Made by a program: the position numbers and the translations under genes | The notes under the pieces: model-generated | Databases searched by the model: none | Told to the model about the DNA's origin: nothing | What the model saw: only the letters and a program-made list of their open reading frames with translations | In this document: piece after piece, positions 1 through 6,017 of the stretch | Layout of the letters: every line of letters begins with the position of its first letter | Position numbering within the stretch: the stretch's first letter is position 1 | Source of the DNA: Chloroflexota bacterium | GTDB taxonomy: Bacteria > Chloroflexota > UBA6077 | DNA length: 9,187 bases | Direction of reading: 5' to 3' | Assembly (NCBI GenBank): GCA_021845945.1 | Contig: JAJZRD010000148.1 | Location: 1 to 9,187 of the forward strand

Positions 1-20
1 CGGTTCCCCCCTTCGAACCG
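1..20. repeat. 6-bp inverted repeat (hairpin) at window edge
   Basis: CGGTTC at 1-6 is the exact reverse complement of GAACCG at 15-20, with an 8-base C-rich loop. No T-tract follows on either strand, so it is a poor terminator candidate, and I found no tRNA or other RNA around it. Apart from this I see nothing interpretable in 1-98. Confidence 0.3.
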
Positions 21-98
21 GCTCGTTGGACCGGCCCGACCTCAACGGACGCGCCGGAATGGCCGGAATTGGCCTTCAAGGTGCTTGGGAGACCTTCT

Positions 99-440
99 TC
101 AGCTTTCATGGGCTCTGTTGGTCCGTCTGGAACGCCTGGAGTGGCCCGCTGTGCCACCAGTTCGGATACATTTATCCCCAGCACGGGCAAAAAAGAGAAC
201 GTCCTCCGGGAGCTGGAAATAGGCTGCACAGCGCCGACGGAACTCGTCTGAGATCGGGCGACGGCCAATTCTGATGCTGTGGACGTAGTCCCAACTGAAC
301 CCGATCATCTCGGCGAACCGCTGCATCTTGATCCCCCGATGCTTCAGTAGCCGGAACACAATCGTCTGCTCTTCGATGGCCTCGCCCCGATCCAACTCGT
401 CCCCCGCTACTGTCCCCAGTGTGGTGCCATTCGTCCCCAC
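99..440 (-). CDS. Small XRE-family helix-turn-helix DNA-binding protein
   Basis: A putative transcription regulator of up to 113 aa. Residues about 28-83 read as a Cro/CI-type helix-turn-helix: helix 2 near MQRFAEMIG (39-47), a recognition helix near SWDYVHSIRIGRR (49-61), then the usual closing helix ending in LPEDVLF. The tail after residue 85 is basic and shows no known domain. The longest reading starts at GTG 440, but a good minus-strand promoter has its -10 box at 443-448, so transcription should begin near 436. The working start may therefore be TTG at 395 (98 aa), just before the fold. The gene is divergent from the CI-like repressor at 530, an arrangement typical of phage or mobile-element switches (inference). 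The family assignment is solid; the target and the exact start are not known. Confidence 0.72.
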   Translation of the reverse strand: MGTNGTTLGTVAGDELDRGEAIEEQTIVFRLLKHRGIKMQRFAEMIGFSWDYVHSIRIGRRPISDEFRRRCAAYFQLPEDVLFFARAGDKCIRTGGTAGHSRRSRRTNRAHES

Positions 441-505
441 TTATGATAGAGACATTTGGCACCATGTCAAGTGTTATTGGGTACAATCCGCAACGAGTTA
501 CTTGA
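422..505. promoter_or_regulatory. Divergent control region with two dyad repeats
   Basis: The stretch between the two regulator genes is AT-richer than its surroundings. TGGTGCCA at 422-429 is repeated inverted as TGGCACCA at 457-464, the latter lying in the spacer of the minus-strand promoter. TCAAGT at 467-472 is inverted as ACTTGA at 500-505 and overlaps that promoter's -35 box. A TACAAT at 482-487 could be a plus-strand -10 box, but the nearest -35-like TTGGCA (456-461) is 20 bases away. The dyads are plausible operators for one or both flanking regulators. That role is inferred. Confidence 0.35.
443..470 (-). promoter_or_regulatory. Sigma70-like promoter for the XRE gene
   Basis: On the minus strand there is a perfect -35 hexamer TTGACA (470 to 465), a 16-base spacer and a -10 hexamer TATCAT (448 to 443), one mismatch from consensus. 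Predicted transcription starts near 436, which would exclude the GTG at 440 as an initiator and favour a downstream start in the XRE gene. Confidence 0.55.
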
Positions 506-529
506 AGCTTCCGCATCGCTCTCCTCAAG

Positions 530-1174
530 GTGGTCGAATTGCCCAAGCCCTTCGCTGATCCAGTCAGGGAGTCCTTTCGAAGCTACATAGCGGAATTGAT
601 CGGGCGTCGGGGCGTCTCGGTGCGAGCGGTCGAACAGTACGCCGGCGTCTCCGACGCAGCACTACGGAAGTTCTTGAGCGGTGGGCGCTGGATCAGTGCC
701 GATAACCTACAGAAGCTCGCCGACTACTTCCACCTGGACTTCACAGAGCTGTGGCGACGGTCGCGGGGCGAGCCGGTAACCCCACCTGCCCGCGGGGTCG
801 GGCCGGTGGTGCTGGTCCCCATCGTCAACGTGACCCTGGCCGCCGGCGCCCCGTCCTACGGCGAGACGGGCGAGGCCGTGCCGGTCCCGGCGGAGCTGGT
901 CCAGGGCAGGCGGCTGGTGGCCGCCAGAGTCACCGGCGACCGCATGGAGCCCGAGGTGAAGCCGGGCGACGTGGCCGTGGTGGACATCAACGACAAGGCC
1001 CCCCGGGCAGGGGACCTGGTGGCGGTATTGGTGGAAGACGGCAACATGCAGATCGAGCGCTTCGAGCGAGACGACGTGGGTCCGCTGCTGCTGGACAACA
1101 GGGGCGGCCGCTACCGCCCCAACGGCGCCAAGGTCCAGGGCGTGGTTGTGTACGTGGGAAGAGCGTACCGGTAG
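530..1174 (+). CDS. CI/LexA-like repressor with degenerate S24 peptidase domain
   Basis: A 214-aa predicted transcription repressor. Residues about 30-76 form an XRE helix-turn-helix (VRAVEQYAGVSD, then a recognition segment around ALRKFLSGG). Residues 95-210 match the C-terminal dimerisation/peptidase fold of LexA and phage CI, with the familiar GD-x-MEP...GD and GDLVAV strands. In active members the serine sits in GDSMEP and the lysine in a V-K-R motif. Here they read GDRMEP (Arg138) and QIERF (Glu176), so self-cleavage should be lost while dimerisation may remain. Start: GTG at 530 is the first start after an in-frame stop at 503; no strong ribosome site precedes it. Length and layout fit CI-like repressors. 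It is divergent from the XRE gene and probably shares operators with it. The family is clear; the loss of activity is inferred from alignment by eye. Confidence 0.82.
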   Translation: MVELPKPFADPVRESFRSYIAELIGRRGVSVRAVEQYAGVSDAALRKFLSGGRWISADNLQKLADYFHLDFTELWRRSRGEPVTPPARGVGPVVLVPIVNVTLAAGAPSYGETGEAVPVPAELVQGRRLVAARVTGDRMEPEVKPGDVAVVDINDKAPRAGDLVAVLVEDGNMQIERFERDDVGPLLLDNRGGRYRPNGAKVQGVVVYVGRAYR

Positions 1175-1202
1175 GGTTGGGCCCAAGGGGCTCTCTTTTT
1201 TT
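1160..1202 (+). terminator. Probable intrinsic terminator of the repressor gene
   Basis: AGAGC (1160-1164) pairs with GCTCT (1190-1194), with a 10-bp palindrome TTGGGCCCAA (1177-1186) inside, followed by a run of seven T (1196-1202). The stem begins inside the last codons of the repressor. The long T-run makes termination likely, though the outer stem is only 5 bp plus interruptions. Confidence 0.5.
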
Positions 1203-1441
1203 CGCACGGGAATCGACGCTGGTCGAGCGTTGTTCGGAAAGGAGACTCAGGTGGGCACAGCAGACACGGCAGGGGTTAGGCTTCAGTCGACTCGCTCCAT
1301 TCCTAAGTGGGAGGCGGAGGCTCGCGACCGAGTCAGGGCGGGCATCAGGAAGTTCAGCAAACCCCTCGCCGACCTGGTCGCCCGCGACGCCAACGAAGGC
1401 GACACGCGACTCCTGATCACCGACTTCCTGTGTGATGCCCT

Positions 1442-1457
1442 AGCTTGTGATTTAACC
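1442..1457 (+). repeat. Left terminal inverted repeat of the 1500-bp IS
   Basis: AGCTTGTGATTTAACC, identical over 16 bases to the inverted copy at 2926-2941. Matching stops outward at 1441/2942. Allowing one gap, it could continue inward by two or three bases. Confidence 0.88.
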
Positions 1458-1461
1458 ATGG

Positions 1462-1472
1462 ATCTACAACCG
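1462..1472 (+). repeat. Subterminal direct repeat, left copy
   Basis: ATCTACAACCG begins 4 bases inside the left terminal repeat. It occurs again in the same plus-strand orientation at 2912-2922, 3 bases inside the right terminal repeat, so the two copies face opposite ways relative to the IS ends. Confidence 0.7.
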
Positions 1473-1521
1473 GCAGGGCAAGATCTGCCGGGAATTGGTC
1501 ACAGCTATGAGGTTGTTCGAG

Positions 1522-2861
1522 CTAGGCGGCCTTCTTGATGGCCGGATAGCGAGTTGCGCGTCCCGAACGTCGGCCCTTCGGGCGTCCGGGAGAGCGCCCG
1601 AAGGGTTTTGGCGCGTTCGCCGGAGTCCCGAGTGCGACCAGAAGCGACGAAAAGGCTCGACGCACTCGGCAGGGCGTCAGCTTGGCCGGCTCAAGGCGAC
1701 GTTCCCAGGGCAGACGCTGATCGGCCACACAGGAACGAGCCAGCCGGAGTTGCGTGTAGGCTGCCACGATCAGCCAGGTCCAGCGGTCCGCCTGCTCAGG
1801 ATGGCGAACCCGAGGCGTGATCCAATTCAGAGTCTGCTTGAAGAAGCGTATGGTGTGCTCCAGGTCGAAGCGACGAACATAGGCGAGCCAGAGGACAGCG
1901 AGGTCTGGGCTTGCCGACCCGAAGTAGAACAGCCAGAGCAGTTGAGGCTTGCGTCTTCGTCCCGGCAGTCTGCTCACCTCGACCAGGATAGCGGTGCCTC
2001 GCGCTATGGGACGTGGGCCGTGGGTCCCGCGGGTCGGGTGGTTCTGGGGCGCAGCGTGCAAGCCCTCCCAGGCTCGGACTCGCACCGTGCCATACTGCTC
2101 GTCTTCCGTCCTGAGTTCGTGGCTCGGCTCCGGCCACGTCGTGGGGTCCTTGAAGGCGAACTTGGCACCATGGCGACGGGGGCGGCCTGTCCGCTTCTTG
2201 GGCGGGGGTGGATCGGCGTAGAAACATCGGTCGGAACGCAGCCGCACCAGGAGGGCCACCGGCGTATCTCTCAGCCCCTCGGCCAACTCGACCGAGTTGT
2301 AGCCCGTGTCGAAGACGAACCAGGGCACGGTCTCTTGGGCAGGCAGGCGAGCGATCAGGGCTTTGATCTGTTCCACGGCGACAGCGTCGTCCTCCTCGCT
2401 GGGATGGAGGCGTCGCGCGTCCATGGGAGCGGTCCAACTGTCGCGGGCAAAGCCGAGTTGAGAGATCAACTGATAGGCCCATCCCGCCACAATGGGCTGG
2501 CCGGCCGAGTGGCGGGAGGGGTGATAGTAGAAGCCTCGATCAGGGCTCGCTTCGGCATCGCATCGCGGCCAGGTAGTGACATCGACGGCATAGATAGGCT
2601 GCCCGTCGGCCAAGGGATGGCGCGCCAACAGCGACTTGAGACCCTCAGTGTCGACCTGCCCCTGGGCCAAAGCAGCATAGAGGGGCTACCCCAGCCACGG
2701 CGATGGGCGGCTTCCAGGCTGAGATAGGCCATCGATGGGCTCAGGCCGGCGGTTATCGCGACGTCACCAAGTTCAAACAGGGCGTCGGCACGTTTCCCGA
2801 ACAACATGTACAGCTCGTTTCGGAAGTCACGTAGTTGTTGGATGGTATCAGGATGCATCAT
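1522..2861 (-). pseudogene. DDE transposase, frameshifted (NF041680-like family)
   Basis: The gene reads from ATG at 2861 through FRNELYMLFGKRADALFEL and RRGWGS, then continues in another frame with LYAALAQGQVD through to the typical end RYPAIKKAA (stop at 1522). The break is in a run of four C on the coding strand (2682-2685): two extra bases, equivalent to a -1 shift, separate AGC from CTC. From memory, relatives read straight through this point (HGSLY-type motif). Catalytic aspartates are visible in YAVDVTTW and FVFDTGYNS, and the glutamate in FDLEHTIRFF; all lie after the shift. About 445 aa would result if the frame were restored. A single slip of CCC onto CCC could restore the frame, so programmed frameshifting is possible, but decay or a sequencing error is more likely. 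Downstream of the break the frame is otherwise intact, so any inactivation is recent. Confidence 0.8.
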
Positions 2862-2911
2862 GGTGGCCAAATGGTGCCATGTCAGGCCACCAATCACCAA
2901 ACAGGCCATCC

Positions 2912-2922
2912 ATCTACAACCG
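2912..2922 (+). repeat. Subterminal direct repeat, right copy
   Basis: ATCTACAACCG, an 11-base match to 1462-1472 in direct orientation, next to the right terminal repeat. It may be part of the transposase binding site or a relic of a local inversion (inference). Confidence 0.7.
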
Positions 2923-2925
2923 ATG

Positions 2926-2941
2926 GGTTAAATCACAAGCT
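2926..2941 (-). repeat. Right terminal inverted repeat of the 1500-bp IS
   Basis: GGTTAAATCACAAGCT, the exact reverse complement of 1442-1457. It lies directly against the permease reading frame, which is open only from 2932. Confidence 0.88.
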
Positions 2942-2943
2942 CA

Positions 2944-3831
2944 GTCTCGGAACGACCTCGCCAGTCCTTCCCTGCCATAATCATCCAAGCGTCCATCCCC
3001 TACCTCCTGATCCTACCTGCAGTCGGACTGGTGTTCGGCATAACCGTATACCCCTCGCTGGCTGTCATCCGTACAAGCCTGACCAACTGGAGCCTAAACC
3101 GGCAGAGCGTTGACTTCATCGGACTCAAGAACTACGCGTGGCTAGCCACTGATCCCCACTTCTGGCTCACCGCGCGCAACACCGCCATATTCAGCGCAGC
3201 GGTACTAATACTCGTCCTAACGTTTGGGCTACTTCTCGCCCTGGCACTAAACGAAAACTTGCCACTTCGCGCCTTCTTCCGCTCAGCAGTCGTCTTACCA
3301 TGGGCAATCACGGCCGTTGTCGTTGGCGTAATGTGGAAATGGATGCTGCAATCCGATATCGGTATTGTGGCGTATGCCCTCGGGCTCCTTGGGCTGCATC
3401 CACCATTCTTTCTCAACGCGAACTGGGCGCTGGGCGTGCTGGTTCTGGTCGCGTCCTGGCAGAGTACCGGATATGCAATGGTCCTTCTGCTTGCCGGCCT
3501 CCAAGGAATCGATCCAACGCTTCACGAGGCAGCCAAGATCGACGGCGCTACCTACGGACAGTATGTGCGAGGTGTGGTCCTTCCTCTACTGATACCGACC
3601 ATCCTCATTGTCACGATCCTAACCACGATTCGAACCGTCAATCTGATTGACCTGGTTCTGGTGGTCACCGGTGGTGGGCCTGCCAGCCAGACCGAGACTC
3701 TTGGCTTGTTCATGTGGAATCAGTCCTTCCAGTTGTACAGTGTTGGCTATGGTTCAGCCATCGCCATTGTCATGTTTGCTATCAACATCGTAATGACCTA
3801 TTTCTACATCAAACTGCTGATCGCCGAGTAG
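2944..3831 (+). CDS. MalF-like sugar ABC transporter permease, 5'-truncated
   Basis: An inner-membrane permease of a CUT1-type carbohydrate importer. The frame is open from 2932, inside the IS terminal repeat, to TAG 3829-3831. The first transmembrane segment (IPYLLILPAVGLVFGITVYP) starts at 2995 and is preceded by a short basic stretch, as in MalF relatives. However, no ATG, GTG or TTG occurs in frame before GTG 3031, which lies inside that segment. The original start was therefore probably lost when the insertion sequence joined at 2941. The remainder is complete: five further hydrophobic segments, the LPWAI motif, and the cytoplasmic EAA loop (EAAKIDGATYGQYVRG, about 3526-3573) that docks on the ATPase. 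It is followed after 12 bases by the MalG-like gene. The substrate cannot be told. It is probably not translated properly; a protein from 3031 would lack half of the first membrane segment. Confidence 0.85.
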   Translation, partial: VSERPRQSFPAIIIQASIPYLLILPAVGLVFGITVYPSLAVIRTSLTNWSLNRQSVDFIGLKNYAWLATDPHFWLTARNTAIFSAAVLILVLTFGLLLALALNENLPLRAFFRSAVVLPWAITAVVVGVMWKWMLQSDIGIVAYALGLLGLHPPFFLNANWALGVLVLVASWQSTGYAMVLLLAGLQGIDPTLHEAAKIDGATYGQYVRGVVLPLLIPTILIVTILTTIRTVNLIDLVLVVTGGGPASQTETLGLFMWNQSFQLYSVGYGSAIAIVMFAINIVMTYFYIKLLIAE

Positions 3832-3843
3832 GAGCGCAACCAC

Positions 3844-4677
3844 ATGAGAACTCGTCCTCTACGCTTCAGCCACGTGGCAGTCTACCTCTTTCTCGGGGTC
3901 TTCACGTTGTACGCGCTGTTTCCGTTCATCTGGACGCTGTCGACATCACTGAAATCGGCCACCCAAGTGGTCGCCTACCCGCCCCGGATCATCCCAGATG
4001 GAATAACCCTACAAAACTACATCTATGTTCTTACGCACACGCCAGTTCCAACCTACATAATGAACACCTTTATCGTCGCCGGAGGAACGGTGATCCTTGT
4101 CGGGGTCGCCAGCGCTTTGGCCGGGTATGCCTTCAGCCGCTTCAAGTTCCACGGAAAGAACTTGATCCTACTATCACTGCTCATCTGCGTTATGATCTCT
4201 GGTGCCACCAAGGTGATCCCACTGTATATGATGCTGCTCCAAGCTGGTCTCCTCAACACCTACTGGAGCCTGATCCTGACCTACTCAGCTGAGTTGGTCC
4301 CGATCAGCGTCTGGCTGATGAAGAGCTACATAGATACAGTGCCGAGGGATCTGGATGACGCTGCGCTCGTTGATGGCTGCGGGAAGGTCCGTGCCTTCTT
4401 CAAAATCATCCTTCCGCTGACAATACCCGGTCTCATCGCGGTCCTACTCCTGGCGTTCATCAGCGCGTCCCACGAGTTCATTTACGCCGCGACATTCATT
4501 TCCGAGCCGACGATGAAGACGGCCCCCGCCGGCCTGTACATCTTCTTTACGGACATCGGAGTTGAATGGGGACCTCTCACCGCAGCATCGATACTCGTTG
4601 TTGCTCCGATCATCGCCATTTTCCTTCTGCTCCAACGCTGGTTCATCTCCGGCCTCACCGTCGGCGCTGTCAAGTAG
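3844..4677 (+). CDS. MalG-like sugar ABC transporter permease
   Basis: The second inner-membrane permease of the same CUT1-type importer, 277 aa, a normal family length. ATG at 3844 follows AGGAG (3830-3834, 9-base spacing) that overlaps the stop of the upstream permease, so the two are translationally coupled in one operon. It shows an N-terminal membrane segment (about 11-32), the family region LQNYIYVL, and further segments near 76-96, 106-126, 140-160 and 196-216. The EAA loop reads DDAALVDGCG (171-180) followed by IILPL, and the C-terminus GLTVGAVK lacks only the final glycine common in relatives. The expected binding protein, ATPase and any sugar-processing enzymes are absent: the left side is cut by one insertion sequence and another starts 14 bases after the stop. 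Its composition is less GC-rich than the flanking genes. Confidence 0.92.
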   Translation: MRTRPLRFSHVAVYLFLGVFTLYALFPFIWTLSTSLKSATQVVAYPPRIIPDGITLQNYIYVLTHTPVPTYIMNTFIVAGGTVILVGVASALAGYAFSRFKFHGKNLILLSLLICVMISGATKVIPLYMMLLQAGLLNTYWSLILTYSAELVPISVWLMKSYIDTVPRDLDDAALVDGCGKVRAFFKIILPLTIPGLIAVLLLAFISASHEFIYAATFISEPTMKTAPAGLYIFFTDIGVEWGPLTAASILVVAPIIAIFLLLQRWFISGLTVGAVK

Positions 4678-4689
4678 CTTTGTGTTGAC

Positions 4690-4707
4690 CCCAGGGCCGA
4701 CGCATCT
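4690..4707 (+). repeat. Left terminal inverted repeat of the ISAs1 element
   Basis: CCCAGGGCCGACGCATCT, 18 of 18 bases identical to the inverse of 5923-5940. By family convention the element itself probably starts at the C of CAGGG (4692). Confidence 0.88.
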
Positions 4708-5938
4708 AATTTCTCGGAGATGGAAAGTAGACAGGGCTGGTAGGATTGCGGCCAGGTTTGAGTTCTATATGGAGACCGACATGGAGCCCCTGACCGGCCG
4801 CGCCCTATCTGAGCATTTTGCCTCCCTTGAGGACCCGCGAGTAGAGCGTACCAAGCTGCACCATCTTCTTGGCATCGTGACCATCGCCGTGTGCGCGGTG
4901 ATCTCTGGAGCCGAGAGCTGGAACGATATCGAGGAGTTCGGACAGGCGACGGAGGACTTCTTTGCCGAGTTCCTCGAACTGCCGGGGGGCATTCCCTCCC
5001 ACGACACCTTCAACCGGGTCTTCGCGGCCCTCGACCCTCTCCAGTTCAGGGAGTGCTTCCTTGGGTGGATGAGGGCGGTGGCTGGGGTGCTGCCTGCCCA
5101 AGTGGTAGCCTTAGATGGCAAGACGGTGCGGGGAAGCCATGACCGCTGGGCAGGCAAGGGGCCGATCCACATGGTGAGCGCCTGGGCTGCGTCCAACCGG
5201 CTGGTGCTGGCCCAGGTCAAGGTAGATGAGAAGAGCAACGAGATCACGGCCCTGCCCGAGCTACTCCGGTGTCTAGCGATCTCTGGGTGCATCGTGACCA
5301 TAGACGCCATGGGGTGCCAAAGGGGGATCGCCAGTCAGATCCTAGACCAGGGAGGGGACTACGTTCTTGCTCTCAAGGGCAACCAAGGCACCCTCCAACA
5401 GGACGTGGAGGACAGCTTCGGCCAAGCGGAGCGGAGTGGCTTTGCGGCAGTGGCACACGACTATGCCGAGGCAGTGAACAAGGGGCATGGACGGATTGAG
5501 CTTCGCAAGTCTTGGGTTATCCGTGACGACGAGGTGATGGGCTGGATCAACTCGGGCCACAAGTGGCCGGGTCTTGCGGCCATAGGGATGGTTCAGGCAG
5601 AGAGGCGCATCGGGCCTAAGGTGGAGCAGGAGAGGCGCTACTACCTGCTCAGCCGCGCCCTACCGGCTTCCGAGTTCGGAGCGGCGGTGAGAAGCCACTG
5701 GGGGATCGAGAACCGAGTCCACTGGGTACTGGACATGGCTTTCCACGAGGACGCAAGCCGCATCTGAGCGGGGTACGCCGCCGAGAACTTCGCCGTCCTG
5801 CGCCACATCGCCCTCAATCTGCTCCAGCGCCACCCCACCAAGCGGCGCCTGAGCATCAGGGGACGAAGGCTCAAAGCAGGCTGGGACCGAAGCTACCTCA
5901 TGGAGCTACTCACCGACAATTAAGATGCGTCGGCCCTG
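4692..5938 (+). mobile_element. ISAs1-family insertion sequence, 1247 bp
   Basis: The element starts with CAGGGCCGACGCATCT, the CAGGG-type end expected of the family as I recall it, and ends with its inverse. It encodes one ISAs1 transposase on the plus strand, whose original stop (5921-5923) overlaps the right terminal repeat. The length fits the family. The bases flanking it (GTGTTGACCC before, GGCCCGGTCC after) do not match, so no 8-10 bp target duplication is seen, consistent with later rearrangement or drift. Confidence 0.9.
4781..5923 (+). pseudogene. ISAs1-family transposase with late in-frame TGA
   Basis: A DDE transposase that would cut and join the element's ends. ATG 4781 is preferred because GGAG lies at 4771-4774; ATG 4769 has no ribosome site. 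The predicted catalytic residues are present: Asp112 (VVALDGKTVRGS), Asp175 (IVTIDAMGCQ) and Glu310 (RSHWGIENRVHW). The frame stops at TGA 5765-5767 after 328 aa (FHEDASRI). It then continues in the same frame with AENFAVLRHIALNLLQR and LKAGWD up to TAA 5921-5923. These are the family's normal C-terminal motifs, and relatives have arginine at the stop position, so a CGA to TGA change explains it. About 51 C-terminal residues are lost. Nearby genes use TGA as an ordinary stop, so recoding is unlikely. Either this is an early pseudogene, or a short protein with an intact DDE core may still be made. Confidence 0.85.
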
Positions 5939-5940
5939 GG
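5923..5940 (-). repeat. Right terminal inverted repeat of the ISAs1 element
   Basis: AGATGCGTCGGCCCTGGG, the exact reverse complement of 4690-4707. Its first base is the last base of the ancestral TAA stop of the transposase. Confidence 0.88.
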
Positions 5941-5941
5941 C

Positions 5942-5965
5942 CCGGTCCCGTTGCTACTGGACCGG
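5942..5965. repeat. 7-bp inverted repeat upstream of the small-gene module
   Basis: CCGGTCC (5942-5948) is inverted as GGACCGG (5959-5965) around a 10-base loop. There is no T-tract, so an operator is more plausible than a terminator. Its right arm overlaps the -35 box proposed at 5958-5963, which suits an autoregulated promoter (inference). Confidence 0.45.
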
Positions 5966-5986
5966 CTCAGGGGTTTGCCGTACAAT
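5958..5986 (+). promoter_or_regulatory. Candidate promoter of the DUF4258/DUF2283 module
   Basis: TGGACC (5958-5963), a 17-base spacer and TACAAT (5981-5986) resemble a sigma70 promoter with a moderate -35 and a good -10. Transcription would start near 5993, about 25 bases before the first small gene. It lies outside the ISAs1 element. Confidence 0.4.
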
Positions 5987-6017
5987 TTCCAAGGAACATT
6001 GAACTTGGCAGGCGCCT

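Larger units (their letters stand above)
1251..1538 (+). pseudogene. Truncated HsdR-N-like (restriction nuclease-like) protein, cut by IS
   Basis: GTG at 1251 follows a strong ribosome site AAGGAG (1239-1244, 6-base spacing), which fixes the start. Codons 1-64 (to about 1442) are native; the rest of the frame is read out of the insertion sequence and ends at TGA 1536-1538. The native part contains KPLADLVARDANEGDTRLL and ITDFLCDAL. From memory these match the N-terminus of a widespread family of conserved proteins with a type I restriction HsdR-N-like (PD-(D/E)XK) domain, in which DALGYDKY and then the nuclease core normally follow. The catalytic residues would lie in the missing part, so the remnant should be inactive. 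The intact gene probably followed the CI-like repressor as a separately translated unit after the terminator. The 30 or so IS-encoded residues at the end have no meaning by themselves. The homology is recalled, not searched. Confidence 0.5.
1442..2941 (-). mobile_element. 1500-bp insertion sequence with 16-bp terminal inverted repeats
   Basis: The element is bounded by perfect 16-bp inverted repeats AGCTTGTGATTTAACC (1442-1457, and inverted at 2926-2941). It contains one transposase gene on the minus strand, with a 64-base leader and a short 3' tail, the usual compact layout. The flanks (GATGCCCT on the left, CAGTCTCG on the right) show no target-site duplication, and a CTAG-type 4-bp target is not repeated on the right. 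The two flanks belong to different broken genes, so the element marks a deletion or recombination junction. The transposase resembles a family common in actinobacteria that I would place near IS4/IS701-like DDE elements; the exact IS family is uncertain. Confidence 0.85.

Noticed and set aside
1..40. Possible tRNA T-arm around GTTCGAA on the minus strand
   Set aside because: The surrounding bases cannot form a 5-bp T-stem or an acceptor stem; only a simple hairpin is present.
751..1416. 221-aa plus-strand frame over the repressor
   Set aside because: Glycine/arginine-rich shadow of the CI-like gene in a different frame.
1495..2727. 410-aa plus-strand open frame
   Set aside because: Antisense shadow of the IS transposase; the minus strand carries clear DDE motifs and the family C-terminus.
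2166..2886. Recurring TGGTGCCAT/TGGCACCAT motifs inside the IS resembling the dyad at 422-464
   Set aside because: Short matches, one within the transposase coding region; no consistent spacing or context, so most likely chance.
5765..5767. TGA as a recoded sense codon
   Set aside because: Other genes here (DUF4258, DUF2283, SNF2) end at TGA, and no selenocysteine-type context is expected for a transposase.
1442..5938. Composite transposon carrying the ABC permeases
   Set aside because: The two flanking insertion sequences have different ends and different transposase families, so they could not mobilise the segment as one unit.
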